64,000 bases of DNA from Sphingomonas phyllosphaerae FA2 (lineage in GTDB: Bacteria; Pseudomonadota; Alphaproteobacteria; Sphingomonadales; Sphingomonadaceae), in NCBI RefSeq assembly GCF_000427645.1, contig NZ_KE386571.1, positions 2,227,454-2,291,453 of the forward strand, in the 5' to 3' direction. The notes under the pieces are model-generated. The model saw only the letters and a list, made by a program, of their open reading frames with translations. It searched no databases and had not been told where the DNA came from. Shown here piece after piece: positions 38,713 to 50,568 of the stretch. A program made the position numbers and the translations under genes. Position 1 is the first letter of the stretch, and each line of letters begins with the position of its first letter.

Positions 38713-38808
38713 CGTCATTAACGCGAGGGCGGGAAGCCAGACGCGCAGGTCTGTCGATAGAGGCGCGGGCGTCAGAGGTTCTGGATTCCCGCCTGCGCGG
38801 GAATGACG
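38713..38808. repeat. Intergenic repeat family C, left arm eroded
   Basis: The right arm gattcccgcctgcgcgggaa is intact and the core agacgcgcaggt...gcgtcagaggttctgg is conserved. The left arm reads cgtcattaacgcgagggcgg and no longer pairs fully. It lies between the GT2 gene and the convergent epimerase. Confidence 0.8.
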
Positions 38809-38818
38809 AGGGACATTC

Positions 38819-39904
38819 TCACTCCGGCTCCACACCCCGCGCCAGCCGCGACCGCGCATAATCCAGCGCGCGCGCAATCCCCGCATCCAGCGAGATCGTC
38901 TGCGCCCACCCCAGCTCATCCCGGATCCGCGCCGCATCCGAATAGCGCTCCGCCACCCCGACCGGCTTGCCCTCGGTCCCCAGCACCGGCGCGTCATAAC
39001 CCTCGATCGCCACCATCCGCGCGGCGAGGTCGAGGAAGCTGGTCGCCCTGCCCGATCCGATGTTGAACGCCCGCGCGTCGCTCACTCCGCGACACACCAG
39101 CAGGCAGGCCTCGCACGCATCGTCGATATGCACGAAGTCGCGCGTCTGGTGCCCCGATCCCCATACCCGCACCGGATCGCGCCGCGCCGCGACCCGCAAC
39201 GCGATCGCCGGGAACGGATAGACCACGTCCTGATCCTCGCCATAGCCCGAGAACGGCCGCACCACGCCGACGCTCAGCCCGTATTTCTCATGCGCGATCC
39301 GGCTCAGATACTCGCCGGTCAGCTTGCTCCACCCATAGGTATAATCGGGCAGCCCCAGCCGCTTCTCGAACGAGATGTCGTCCTCGTGCAGCGCACGGCT
39401 CTCACCGGCTTCCTGCAGATCGATCGGATAGGCCGCGCTGGACGAGGCATAAAGGATGCGCTCGGGCCGCGCGACCTTCGCCGACCAAAGGAAGAAGGTG
39501 CTGTCGATCGCCAGGTCGATCCCGACCGCCAGCGGATCGTTGTCGATCACGTTGCGCCCGCCGACCACGCTGGCGAGGTGATAGACCTCATCGAACGCCG
39601 GCAGCTTGGCGAGCCCCAGCGTCGGCGTCATCCCCAGCTCGGCCTGCGCCACTGCGACGAAGTCGGCACGAATGAAGCGCACCACCGCATCGTGCCCGAC
39701 GACCTCGTGGAACGCCACCCCGCCCTCTTCGCCGACGTGGCGAAGCTGCGGCACTTCCCAATCGGCGGGCGCCTTGCCGGTCGACAGATCATCGATGATC
39801 CAGACCTCGTTGCCGCCCTCTGCGGCCAGCTTGGCGACAAGATGGCGCCCCACGAACCCACAGCCCCCGGTCACCAGAACACGACGCGCCACTTCTGCCT
39901 CCAT
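38819..39904 (-). CDS. NAD-dependent nucleotide-sugar epimerase/dehydratase
   Basis: Extended SDR with the Rossmann motif [16 protein letters not shown] and the active-site YxxxK in [13 protein letters not shown]. The upstream Ser/Thr region is [10 protein letters not shown], followed by [14 protein letters not shown] and an [12 protein letters not shown] segment. 361 residues. It probably supplies a modified sugar for the neighbouring glycosyltransferases; the exact reaction (epimerase or dehydratase) is not certain. Divergent from clpB. Confidence 0.92.
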   Translation of the reverse strand: MEAEVARRVLVTGGCGFVGRHLVAKLAAEGGNEVWIIDDLSTGKAPADWEVPQLRHVGEEGGVAFHEVVGHDAVVRFIRADFVAVAQAELGMTPTLGLAKLPAFDEVYHLASVVGGRNVIDNDPLAVGIDLAIDSTFFLWSAKVARPERILYASSSAAYPIDLQEAGESRALHEDDISFEKRLGLPDYTYGWSKLTGEYLSRIAHEKYGLSVGVVRPFSGYGEDQDVVYPFPAIALRVAARRDPVRVWGSGHQTRDFVHIDDACEACLLVCRGVSDARAFNIGSGRATSFLDLAARMVAIEGYDAPVLGTEGKPVGVAERYSDAARIRDELGWAQTISLDAGIARALDYARSRLARGVEPE

Positions 39905-40009
39905 GCTTGCGACGCTCGCGGTGCCACCCTAGCTTCGATGGCGCAACCCACCCCCTTGTGTTGCTCAAAAGCAACACCATCTGACACCCAAGAGAGACAG
40001 GGCTTACAG

Positions 40010-42589
<2,580 letters not shown>

Positions 42590-42604
42590 CGGTCCCCCGA
42601 GATC

Positions 42605-42684
42605 GTCGCCCCGGGCTTGACCCGGGGCCCCGCTTCTTCGCGCCAGAAGTAAGAAGCGGGCCCCGGGTCAGGCCCAGGGCGATG
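42605..42684. repeat. Intergenic palindrome family B
   Basis: Arms cgtcgccccgggcttgaccc and complement surround cttcttcgcgccagaagtaag. It follows clpB directly and may serve as its 3' hairpin. Confidence 0.83.
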
Positions 42685-42739
42685 GGAAAGCCGATGGCCT
42701 GAGCTTGGAGCGTGATGACATCAGGTCGGACAAATCGTT

Positions 42740-42816
42740 CGTCATTGCGAGCGTAGCGAAGCAATCCAGAGCGTCCTGGTCCGACTCTGGATTGCTTCGC
42801 TTCGCTCGAAATGATC
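42740..42816. repeat. Intergenic palindrome family A
   Basis: Arms cgtcattgcgagcgtagcga and a partly degraded complement (cttcgctcgaaatgatcg). A longer word pair, gagcttggagcgtgatgacatcag before and tgatgtcatcacgctctgaag style sequence after it (outer arms about 42703-42722 and 42828-42845), adds an extra outer inverted repeat. Confidence 0.8.
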
Positions 42817-42863
42817 GATCAAGTCGATGTCATCACGCTCTGAAGTAGCGCCAAGCCACGAGC

Positions 42864-43925
42864 TTACTTCAACACCAACGCCCGATACGCCGTGCTGACC
42901 GCCGGATACTGATTGTCGCTCAGCTTGCCCTGATAGGCCGCGTTCGAGTTCCAGTACGACGCATAGACGATGTTATGCGTCGCGAACCAGTTACCCACCG
43001 CCTGAACATAGCTGGCGTCCGAATTCCTGCTCACGCCCCATTCGGCGTATGCGGTCGGCTTCTTGTGCAGCTTGGCGAACGCCTGATGCCACGCCAGCCC
43101 GTACTTCTCGTCACGGTGATACGCGAACGCCTTCGCACCATCCGCCGGATCCCACTGATGATTGTAGTAGAAATCCATGCCGATGATGTCGACGACATCG
43201 TCGCCGGGATAGGCGTTCTCGGGGTTCATCCCCAGATCGCCGTTGTTCGGCGTCCATTCGAAGACGAAGCGGCCGGAAACGCTGCGGAAGCTCGCGACGA
43301 ACTGGCGATAGGCGGCGCGATATTGCGCTTCCTTGCCCTTGGCGGCCCAGGGCTGCCAGTCACCGTTGAACTCCCAGCCCGTCCGCACGTAGATCTTGCT
43401 GGAATTGGGATACCCCTGCGCCAGCGTCCGCGCCGCGGCGACGTAATTGGCGTTATACTTGCCCGCACCCGCGTCGGCCAGCGTCGCACCCTGTGCGATC
43501 AACGGGATCGACCAGTAGATCGGGCGATCGATACCTCTCCACAGCGCGACCAGCCAGCCGATTGAGCTGCCCCAGTCGCCCCAGCCGGCGCGGCCGGTGT
43601 GCAGCTGCACGCCATCGGTACGCTTGCCCAGCCACAGCTCGTACGCGACGAGATCGGCAGGATAATTGCCGATATACACCGCCTTCTTGTACGCGGTGGT
43701 CGTGGTCGTCGCCGCCGCCGGTGTCGCGACGACCGCCGCTGCGGTGGCCTTGACGGCGAGGGCCGAGGCTGTCGGTGTCGGCGTCGGTGCGACCGTCGCC
43801 GCCGCGGCGACCACCGTCACCGGCGTCGTGGTGGTAGCGCCACTCCCGCTTGCAGTACTCACCGCGGCCGCAGCCGCCAGGGACACACCGGCGGCCACTG
43901 CCCCGGCGACAAGCTGCTTCTTCAT
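42864..43925 (-). CDS. Secreted GH26-like glycoside hydrolase
   Basis: A 353-residue protein starting with MKKQLVAGAVAAGVSLAAAA, a signal peptide. A low-complexity Thr/Ala/Pro/Val linker (about 25-85) precedes one catalytic domain beginning at YIGNYPADLVAYELWLG. RTGWEFNGDWQPW looks like the general acid/base strand of family 26, and TAYAEWGVSR like the nucleophile strand. This suggests an exported beta-mannanase-like or exopolysaccharide-acting enzyme. Substrate is unknown; it is near surface glycan genes but separated from them by clpB. Confidence 0.8.
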   Translation of the reverse strand: MKKQLVAGAVAAGVSLAAAAAVSTASGSGATTTTPVTVVAAAATVAPTPTPTASALAVKATAAAVVATPAAATTTTTAYKKAVYIGNYPADLVAYELWLGKRTDGVQLHTGRAGWGDWGSSIGWLVALWRGIDRPIYWSIPLIAQGATLADAGAGKYNANYVAAARTLAQGYPNSSKIYVRTGWEFNGDWQPWAAKGKEAQYRAAYRQFVASFRSVSGRFVFEWTPNNGDLGMNPENAYPGDDVVDIIGMDFYYNHQWDPADGAKAFAYHRDEKYGLAWHQAFAKLHKKPTAYAEWGVSRNSDASYVQAVGNWFATHNIVYASYWNSNAAYQGKLSDNQYPAVSTAYRALVLK

Positions 43926-44143
43926 AACGACCCCTCGCTTTGATCATCGGGGAATAGCAGCGCCGCATTTCGCCAGCATAAACGGGTACGGATGACGTTC
44001 CATAAACCGTCGCAGCGCAGCGCCGTCCTGCCGCATACCGCTGCGCCCCGCGAAACTGGAAAAGTTCGCCCCGCCCCCTGCCGCGCCGCGTCGTTTCGTG
44101 CGAAGGGGAATTGTCTGACACAATCCCTGTAGAGTGATCCCGC

Positions 44144-44872
44144 ATGACCAGCATCGGCATCTATGGCAGCAACGGCCGCATGGGCCGCGCGATCGCCACG
44201 ATCGCCGCCGGTGAAGGTGTGACGGTCGCGGGCGGCGGCGATGCCGGCAGCGATCCGTTCCCGATTGCCACCGCCGCCGATGTTTTGGTCGATTTCTCGA
44301 CACCGGCCGCGCTCGAGGCGCATTTGACGGCGGCGATTTCGGCGCGCACGCCGATCGTCATCGGCACCACCGGGCTGCTTGCGACCCACCAAACGCTGAT
44401 CGAACGCGCCGCAGAGACGATCGCGGTGCTCCAAACCGGCAATACCTCGCTCGGCGTGACACTGTTGAGCGTCCTGGTGCGCGAAGCCGCCGCCCGGCTC
44501 GGCGCCGATTGGGACATCGAGATCACCGAAATGCACCACCGTCACAAGGTCGACGCCCCGTCCGGCACCGCACTCCTACTCGGCGACGCCGCGGCGGCCG
44601 GGCGTGGCACCCGGCTGTCCGAGGTCCGCGTCGACAGCCGCGCCGGGCTGGTCGGTGCGAGAAGCGAGGGAACGATCGGCTTCGCGTCCCTTCGCGGCGG
44701 ATCGGTGGTCGGCGACCATAATGTTGTTTTCGCGGGCGAAGGTGAGCGGATTGAGATCGGCCACCGCGCCGACGATCGCACGATCTTCGCGCGCGGCGCG
44801 GTGAAGGCCGCGCTATGGCTCGCCGGCCGCGCACCGGGCCGCTACGCAATGGCCGAGGTGCTCGGGCTTTGA
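44144..44872 (+). CDS. dapB: 4-hydroxy-tetrahydrodipicolinate reductase
   Basis: Reduces the cyclic product of DapA in lysine and diaminopimelate synthesis. Rossmann motif IYGSNGRMGRAI; DFSTPAAL; the family signature EITEMHHRHKVDAPSGTAL with the catalytic His-His and Lys; and the C-terminal GAVKAALWLAGRAPGRYAM. 242 residues. Its stop overlaps the TTG start of nth by two bases (TTGA). Confidence 0.96.
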   Translation: MTSIGIYGSNGRMGRAIATIAAGEGVTVAGGGDAGSDPFPIATAADVLVDFSTPAALEAHLTAAISARTPIVIGTTGLLATHQTLIERAAETIAVLQTGNTSLGVTLLSVLVREAAARLGADWDIEITEMHHRHKVDAPSGTALLLGDAAAAGRGTRLSEVRVDSRAGLVGARSEGTIGFASLRGGSVVGDHNVVFAGEGERIEIGHRADDRTIFARGAVKAALWLAGRAPGRYAMAEVLGL

Positions 44873-45525
44873 AGAAGGCCGACGTCGCCGAATTCTACCG
44901 CCGCCTCGCCGAAGCCAATCCGCACCCGGAGACCGAACTGGAATCGGTCAACGATTACACGCTGTTGGTCGCGGTGGTGCTCTCCGCGCAGGCGACCGAC
45001 GCCGGCGTCAACAAGGCGACCCGCGCACTGTTCAGCCAGGTCGATACGCCGCAAAAGATGCTCGACCTCGGGCTCGACGAACTCAAGCAGCACATTCGCA
45101 CGATCGGTCTGTTCAACACGAAAGCCAAGAACGTCATCGCCTTGTCGCAGGCGCTGGTCGACGAGCATGGCGGCCGCGTCCCCGACACGCGCGAGGCGCT
45201 GGAAAAGCTGCCCGGCGTCGGTCGCAAGACCGCCAATGTCGTCATGAACGTCGCATTCGGTGCCGAGACGTTCGCGATCGACACGCACATCTTCCGCGTC
45301 GGCAACCGCACCGGACTCGCCAAGGGCAAGACGGTGCTGGCGGTCGAGAAAAAGCTCGACGCCGCGACCCCGGCCCCGTTCCGCGTCCACGCGCACCATT
45401 GGCTGATCCTGCATGGCCGCTACGTCTGCAAGGCGCGCCGGCCGGAATGCTGGCGCTGCATCGTCGCGGACCTTTGCGCGTTCAAGCCCAAGACCCCGCC
45501 CCCACCCGCGCGCACCAAGGAGTGA
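44869..45525 (+). CDS. nth: Endonuclease III
   Basis: DNA glycosylase/AP lyase that removes oxidised pyrimidines. The start is probably TTG at 44869 (KKADVAEFYRRLAEANP), overlapping the dapB stop as TTGA; no ATG fits the family N-terminus. The helix-hairpin-helix LEKLPGVGRKTANVV contains the catalytic lysine. The catalytic aspartate is in IDTHIFRVGNR, and the C-terminal cluster cysteines in CKARRPECWRCIVADLC. 218 residues. Confidence 0.95.
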   Translation: MKKADVAEFYRRLAEANPHPETELESVNDYTLLVAVVLSAQATDAGVNKATRALFSQVDTPQKMLDLGLDELKQHIRTIGLFNTKAKNVIALSQALVDEHGGRVPDTREALEKLPGVGRKTANVVMNVAFGAETFAIDTHIFRVGNRTGLAKGKTVLAVEKKLDAATPAPFRVHAHHWLILHGRYVCKARRPECWRCIVADLCAFKPKTPPPPARTKE

Positions 45526-45527
45526 CG

Positions 45528-45896
45528 ATGCGCCCGCTGATCGTTGCCGCCGTGCTGATCGCCGCCGCGCCGGCGCTGGCTCGCGACCACGCAGCCGACG
45601 TACCGCCCGCAACGCCGACCGGCTCGCCCCGCACGTGCCTGTCGCTCACATCGATCGAGGAAACGCTGGTCCGCAGCGACCGGGTGATCGATTTTCGCAC
45701 GATCGGCCGCCGTCTATACCGCGTCACCTTGCCGCAACGCTGCCCGGGCCTCGGCAGCGAACGTCGCTTCGGTTATGCAACATCGATCGGGCAGTTGTGC
45801 GCACAGGATCTGATCACGGTCCTCTACGCAAGCGGCCCGATGGGTGGCGCGAGCTGCGGGCTGGCACCCTTCCACCCTGTAATGCTGACCCGCTGA
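45528..45896 (+). CDS. Small secreted protein, unknown function
   Basis: 122 residues with a signal peptide ([20 protein letters not shown]). Three later cysteines are at [17 protein letters not shown] and CAQDLI, with another in ASCGLAPF. The pattern [19 protein letters not shown] recurs in sphingomonad exported proteins but I do not know a function. It follows nth by 2 bp, so it is cotranscribed. Confidence 0.78.
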   Translation: MRPLIVAAVLIAAAPALARDHAADVPPATPTGSPRTCLSLTSIEETLVRSDRVIDFRTIGRRLYRVTLPQRCPGLGSERRFGYATSIGQLCAQDLITVLYASGPMGGASCGLAPFHPVMLTR

Positions 45897-45957
45897 CGAT
45901 TTTCGCCGTCAAAACGGGTAGCGCGGCGCGCCGACCCCTGCTAGGCGAGCCGAACCG

Positions 45958-46040
<83 letters not shown>

Positions 46041-46125
46041 ACCATCGCAAGCCGTTGTTTTTAGGCGATTTTCGGGCAGTCTGACTTGCCCCTAATCCGT
46101 CGAATCGCCTCTTTGAGTGCTCCGC

Positions 46126-46142
46126 GACACAAAACGGACACA
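46126..46142 (+). promoter_or_regulatory. Possible integrase arm-type site, left end
   Basis: Two direct gacaca words, 11 bp apart start to start (gacacaaaacggacaca), between attL and the integrase start. The same arrangement occurs at 56138-56154 near the right end. Confidence 0.45.
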
Positions 46143-46154
46143 AGGGCGTGCTAC

Positions 46155-47174
46155 ATGGCGACAATCAGCAAGCGAGCGGGTGGATGGTTTGTCCAGATTC
46201 GCCGCAAGGGCTACCAACCGCAGTTTCGGACCTTTCCCATCAAGGTGGAGGCGGAACGTTGGGCGCGTGAGAGGGAGGCGGTGATTGATCGGGGCGATCA
46301 GCCGACCAACCACCGCGACCTAAAACGGACGACCCTTGGCGACCTGATTACCCGCTACGTAGATGAAGTGACCCCCTCTAAGCGTAGTGCGGATACGGAG
46401 ACGCTACGGCTAAGGAAGCTAGCGAACGCTCCCCTTTGCACCTTATTGCTCGCGGACCTCTCTAGCGCCGCTGTAGCGGCTTACAGGGATCAACGAGCCA
46501 AGGAGGTTAAGCCCGGAACAGTAGCGCGGGAAATGTCCCTTCTGCATAACGTGATTGAAGTTGCGCGAAAGGATTGGGGTTACGGGTTGACCGCTAACGT
46601 GGTGGCACAGGTTCGACGTTTACCAGTTCAGGACGCAAGAAATCGCCGATTAGAAGCTGGCGAACTGGAACGGCTACTAAATGCCTTAAAGAAGACCCGC
46701 AATCCGCTTGTCGGCCCGGTGATCATGTTCGCGATAGAAACGGGTATGAGACGGGGAGAAATCCTCGATTTAGAGTGGCGTTACGTCGATCTAGAAAAGC
46801 GTACAGCACATATTCCGCATACGAAGACTGGCCATGCTCGTACTATCCCGCTTACCGAGGCCGGTGTCGCGATATTGAAGAAGCAGAAAGCATCGGCCGG
46901 TAAGGTGTTCCCTTTATCCGCTATTGCACTTCGGCTCTCTTGGAACCGATTAAGAGAACGTGCAGGATTGTCGGACCTTCGATTTCATGATCTTCGGCAT
47001 GAAGCGATCAGCAGGTTTGCGGAACTAGGCCTGACAACCGTCGAGTTAGCTGCAATATCCGGGCATCGTGATATGCGGATGCTTATGCGCTACACCCATT
47101 TAAATCCGATTGATCTAGCCAAGAGGCTGGCGGGTCGGTCATGGGAGCGCGAGACACAAGCTTTACAAGGGTGA
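46155..47174 (+). CDS. int: Tyrosine-type site-specific integrase
   Basis: Phage-type integrase of 339 residues; start at 46155 ([19 protein letters not shown]). The N-terminal arm-binding-like part is followed by a SAM-like core-binding domain (about 55-150) and the catalytic domain. Catalytic residues: R199 in [10 protein letters not shown]224 region in HTKTG, H278-x-x-R281 in [10 protein letters not shown]304 in SGHRDM and nucleophile Y313 in MRYTH. It lies next to its attachment site in tRNA-Arg, the usual arrangement, and no excisionase is recognised. Confidence 0.96.
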   Translation: MATISKRAGGWFVQIRRKGYQPQFRTFPIKVEAERWAREREAVIDRGDQPTNHRDLKRTTLGDLITRYVDEVTPSKRSADTETLRLRKLANAPLCTLLLADLSSAAVAAYRDQRAKEVKPGTVAREMSLLHNVIEVARKDWGYGLTANVVAQVRRLPVQDARNRRLEAGELERLLNALKKTRNPLVGPVIMFAIETGMRRGEILDLEWRYVDLEKRTAHIPHTKTGHARTIPLTEAGVAILKKQKASAGKVFPLSAIALRLSWNRLRERAGLSDLRFHDLRHEAISRFAELGLTTVELAAISGHRDMRMLMRYTHLNPIDLAKRLAGRSWERETQALQG

Positions 47175-47682
47175 GGATTGCAGTTTCGCGCTCGGAAAAG
47201 GCCTCGCCGATCATTTTGGAACGCGTTTATGCGCTAATATGATTGGGCGAAACCATCATCGGCGAAACCTCGCCCGTTGATCTGATGCTCGCTATTAACG
47301 TCCGCAGCACGCTATTTAACGTCAGATTTAATCCTAAGCGTAAATATAACTAAACATGGCTTAACAAGACCGGCGCTAAGTTTCCGAGCCAATAAGGGGT
47401 TTACGCCCAACCGCTCGCTGGTAAAAGGCACTCGTCACCGGCATGGCATAGTCAACGCTTCGACATCCGGGACGCCGGGACCTGACCCCATTTCGTTTAC
47501 CGTGCATTTGATTACGGCCTTCGGCTTTTGGCTTCGCCAGAACCGGAGCATTTCTGATGCGCGGGATAATCCAAGAAGATTGAACTTCTTTGATTTCAAT
47601 CGAATAACTCGATCAAAAAAGTAGTCCATTTCTATATAGATAAAAAGAATGGACTAGATAATTATTTTTAAAGGTTAGAATT
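47175..47682. other. 508-bp island spacer without a confident gene
   Basis: AT-rich. It has two direct repeats: ggcgaaacc at 47246 and 47261, and gctattaacgtc / gctatttaacgtc at 47291 and 47311. A minus-strand open frame of 64 codons (47435-47629) has no ribosome site or family similarity and I do not call it. The right end holds the palindrome described separately, so this is probably the control region for the helicase-like gene. Confidence 0.6.
47623..47655 (+). promoter_or_regulatory. Nested palindrome upstream of the helicase-like gene
   Basis: The inverted repeat agtccatt ... aatggact encloses the perfect palindrome tctatataga. It ends 27 bp before the TTG start. The tatataga box also resembles a -10 element, so a repressor bound here would block transcription. 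Function inferred. Confidence 0.5.
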
Positions 47683-49461
47683 TTGCATTACAAGAATGAA
47701 GTTTTGTACATAGAAAATGAAGAGCTTGATAGATTTTTTCCAGAGCCTTCCTGCTCAATCCCTATTTCCACAATCCTATCTTCGGCCTTGAAGATCGAGC
47801 GATCATTATCGCTCCTTAATAGGGAAATGAAAAAGGGTTTTAGAGGCGAGTTAAGCCCCGCCATCCATTTGATGAGTGCAGATTGTGGAACGGGAAAGAC
47901 GACGGCTTTACAAAAGGCGTTACGGGAATGGAGGGCTGATGGATTTCGCGGTGATGGGGCCATTATCTTCCTACGCACCTTAGAGGAAATTGACCCCATT
48001 GTTAGGGGCACGGGGCTGGATCATGCCGATTACGCCGTCTTTACCAGTGACGAAAAGTACAAAATGTATGGCGCTGGACGGAGTGCTGCGAACAGGGTTC
48101 CGGTTCTGTTTGTATCGCAGGTGATGGCCCGCAAGATGATGCTGATTGCCGGTGGCTTCGAAGCGGTCGCGGAGTTTCGCTACTTTGGAAACGTTCGGGC
48201 TTTGCGGGTTTGGGACGAAGGGTTCGCCGCCGCCGAGGGTGCCGCCTTTGATATCGTAGACCTTCATTCCCTCCCTAGCGCCTACAAGGCCTTACCTAGG
48301 CCGGATAGGGATATGCTTTGGGCGTTGGTGCAAAGCTGTGCGGAGCCGGTCGCGGGCTTGGCACTCGATATTCCGCTGGCGATCATCGATACCGTTGACC
48401 GTGTGTTGAAGGGTGGCTTGAAGGTTGCGGAGGCACCGAAGCGAACGCTGGAAGCGCTGGGAAAGCTGGCGGGATCAACCGCCTACCTCCGGGGCAGTGA
48501 CTATACCGATTGGACCTTCTTGGGAGCGGGACGGTCACTGCCAGCGGACATCATGCCGCTGATCGTGTTGGATGCCTCTGCCCGCCTGACGAGCCGTTAT
48601 AAGCAGCTACGGGCGCACGGCATGAACGTGGTCGACCTTGAACCGGCGCTGTTGGAATATAGTCGGTTAGCTTTCCACTGGTGTGATTTGGCGGCTGGCA
48701 AGACCGCGCTGCGAAACGCCGCTCAACGTGCAATCATTTACGGGACCATTGCGGCGCTGGTGAACTCCAAGACAGAGGATTTCCTGATCGTCATCGCAAA
48801 GGATGCGTGTGGTAGTGGCGATGGCCCGGTGGCTATGCCGAAGGAGCTTCACGCTCTGCTAACCGACCCCAATCGCGTGCGTGTAACCAGTTGGGGTCGA
48901 CATATCGGCACCAACGAATACCGGGACATACCGAACGTCATCATCGTGTCGGCCTACAACTATGGTGACGATGGCTATGATGCCTTGGCGCTCGCCGCCA
49001 GCGGTAGGCGGGACGGTAGCGTCAGCAAGGAAGAACGGCGGGAGGAAGCAGCAAGCGCATTCATGCACAACGTCTACCAAGCTGTATGCCGGAGCAGGGT
49101 ACGCCAGCGTGACGGTGCATTAGCGGGAGCCGCAAACGTCTACCTCATCATGAAGGATAGCGATCAACGAAGGGAGCAAATTGTCCGCGCATTCCCCGGC
49201 TGCTCGATCGACGTATGGATGCCCTGCACGCCAAGTAAAAAGACAAAACATGATTTGGTGCTACAGACACTCTTCGCGATAATGAAAAGGCAGAATTCTG
49301 TTAGCTTCAACGCTTTAACCGCAGCATGTGGCGGGAGGGGGCAATCATATTTGACAAAGGTGGTAAAAACCGAGCGCTTCAAAGATGGCATTCAATCAAA
49401 AGGCATTAAGAGAGTAGGAAACAGTTTTCACAGGCAACTGGAAATGGCTGCCGCAGCATAA
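47683..49461 (+). CDS. SF2-helicase-like P-loop NTPase of the island
   Basis: 592 residues, not assigned to a named family. Visible motifs in helicase order: Walker A SADCGTGKTT (65-74), Walker B LRVWDEGF (174-181, D178-E179), a motif III-like LIVLDAS (294-300), GRHIGTNEYRD with VIIVSAY (406-425, like motifs IV-V), and motif VI-like YQAVCRSRVRQ (466-476). The C-terminal ~70 residues look like a winged helix (LVLQTLFAIMKRQNSVSFNAL). The start is TTG at 47683 with aagg 8-9 bases before it; no in-frame ATG occurs until residue 49. An origin-melting or defence helicase role is possible but unproven. Confidence 0.75.
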   Translation: MHYKNEVLYIENEELDRFFPEPSCSIPISTILSSALKIERSLSLLNREMKKGFRGELSPAIHLMSADCGTGKTTALQKALREWRADGFRGDGAIIFLRTLEEIDPIVRGTGLDHADYAVFTSDEKYKMYGAGRSAANRVPVLFVSQVMARKMMLIAGGFEAVAEFRYFGNVRALRVWDEGFAAAEGAAFDIVDLHSLPSAYKALPRPDRDMLWALVQSCAEPVAGLALDIPLAIIDTVDRVLKGGLKVAEAPKRTLEALGKLAGSTAYLRGSDYTDWTFLGAGRSLPADIMPLIVLDASARLTSRYKQLRAHGMNVVDLEPALLEYSRLAFHWCDLAAGKTALRNAAQRAIIYGTIAALVNSKTEDFLIVIAKDACGSGDGPVAMPKELHALLTDPNRVRVTSWGRHIGTNEYRDIPNVIIVSAYNYGDDGYDALALAASGRRDGSVSKEERREEAASAFMHNVYQAVCRSRVRQRDGALAGAANVYLIMKDSDQRREQIVRAFPGCSIDVWMPCTPSKKTKHDLVLQTLFAIMKRQNSVSFNALTAACGGRGQSYLTKVVKTERFKDGIQSKGIKRVGNSFHRQLEMAAAA

Positions 49462-49998
49462 GTGTGAGGGTCTACTTTTTTGGCTTGTTCACTGATTGCA
49501 GACACCCTTAGTAAGCTGCTTACTGCCCTAAGACCTCCTATGTGAGTTAACATGGCTCATTTCATCGAGCGGTATCTGCGTTGATCCTTAGAGGGGGCGC
49601 GCAGAGCGACGGAGGCGCATTGGCACCTTGCTAGCCAAGTGCGCCGAACTGCGCTGTACAGGCTTTGCAGGGGGAAATACGGCAGGTTTGAGAGCGGCAA
49701 GGGCGATCATAGGAACTGCGCTCCTGCAATTTACGGGTCAAACACGAAAAAGGGCCGCAGGATCGTTCCCGCAGCCCCTTTCGTCATCAGCGATGCTGGC
49801 GTTGATAACGGCACATCGACTTAGGTTGTATAGCAACGTGCTGCGAAGTCGCGCCGGTACAGCAGGAATCTACAAACGCATCTTCCCCGCTATAACAGGA
49901 ACAAGCTGTTAATTTCTTCGCTAGCCACCACAGGCTGTCTCGTTCATCCTTCCGCCAGTAGCTTGTTAGATTACGTTTGCTGTTCAAGGGTGGGTGGC
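49462..49998. other. Island spacer, hairpins but no confident gene
   Basis: Two hairpins are present. gcgcattggc / gccaagtgcgc lies at 49614-49644. The imperfect agggccgcagg / cccgcagcccct at 49750-49779, followed by ttt, resembles a weak terminator. Overlapping open frames at 49628 and 49639 (94 and 61 codons) lack similarity and plausible ribosome sites, so I leave them uncalled. Confidence 0.5.
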
Positions 49999-50568
49999 AT
50001 GAAAGCGGAAGATTTAGACAACGCCAAGTATATTCAGGAATGGGTAAAGATATTTGTGGGCGTGCTGACGCCCTTGGCAATTGCAGTTCTAACATTCTTC
50101 GTGTCTAGAGCTTTAAATGACCAACAGGCCAACCTAAAAAGAACCGAGCAGGTGCTTCTATTAAAGCAGCAAGCATACGAACTAATCGGGCCTGACCTCA
50201 ATAAGATTTATGTCTATATAGACGACGTTGGCGATTTCAGGAATTATACGCCGGAAGATATTGTCAGGTTCAAAAGAGAGGCTGATCGAAAGTTCTACAT
50301 GTACAGTGTTTTTTGGTCCAAGGACACGAATGATGCATACCAAGGTTTTATGACTGCATCTTTTAAGACCTACACCGGATCAGGAGAAAATGCACAAATA
50401 CGATCATTTCCGAATGAAAAGCAGGAGGCGATGAGGATTGACGGAAAAAAATGGAAGAGTGAATGGGACCGATGCTTCACCGGGGAGCGTGACCTTACAA
50501 TCCGAGACAAATACCAGAAGCTAGTTAAGTCGTTTATAGAGGATATCACGTCCGGTGCGGTTCGATGA
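49999..50568 (+). CDS. Membrane-anchored island protein, unknown function
   Basis: 189 residues; start at 49999 (MKAEDLDNAKYIQEW) preceded by gggtgg. A single N-terminal transmembrane helix (IFVGVLTPLAIAVLTFFVS, about 15-34) is followed by a basic-acidic coiled stretch (NDQQANLKRTEQVLLLKQQAYELIG, partly) and a charged soluble domain with several aromatic residues. No family recognised. Codon use is lower-GC, like the other cargo. Its 3' end overlaps the convergent DUF6771-like gene by 23 bp. Confidence 0.75.
   Translation: MKAEDLDNAKYIQEWVKIFVGVLTPLAIAVLTFFVSRALNDQQANLKRTEQVLLLKQQAYELIGPDLNKIYVYIDDVGDFRNYTPEDIVRFKREADRKFYMYSVFWSKDTNDAYQGFMTASFKTYTGSGENAQIRSFPNEKQEAMRIDGKKWKSEWDRCFTGERDLTIRDKYQKLVKSFIEDITSGAVR

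Noticed and set aside
39128..40009. A very long open frame running into clpB
   Set aside because: It is antisense to the epimerase gene; family similarity begins only at 40010.
39905..40009. A heat-shock sigma-32 promoter before clpB
   Set aside because: Words such as cttgtg are present, but no properly spaced -35/-10 pair is convincing.
47435..47629. A 64-codon minus-strand open frame in the island spacer
   Set aside because: No ribosome site, no similarity and it overlaps the region of direct repeats and the palindrome; probably chance.
49628..49912. Overlapping 94- and 61-codon open frames near 49.7 kb
   Set aside because: Two frames compete, both lack similarity, and hairpins cross them.
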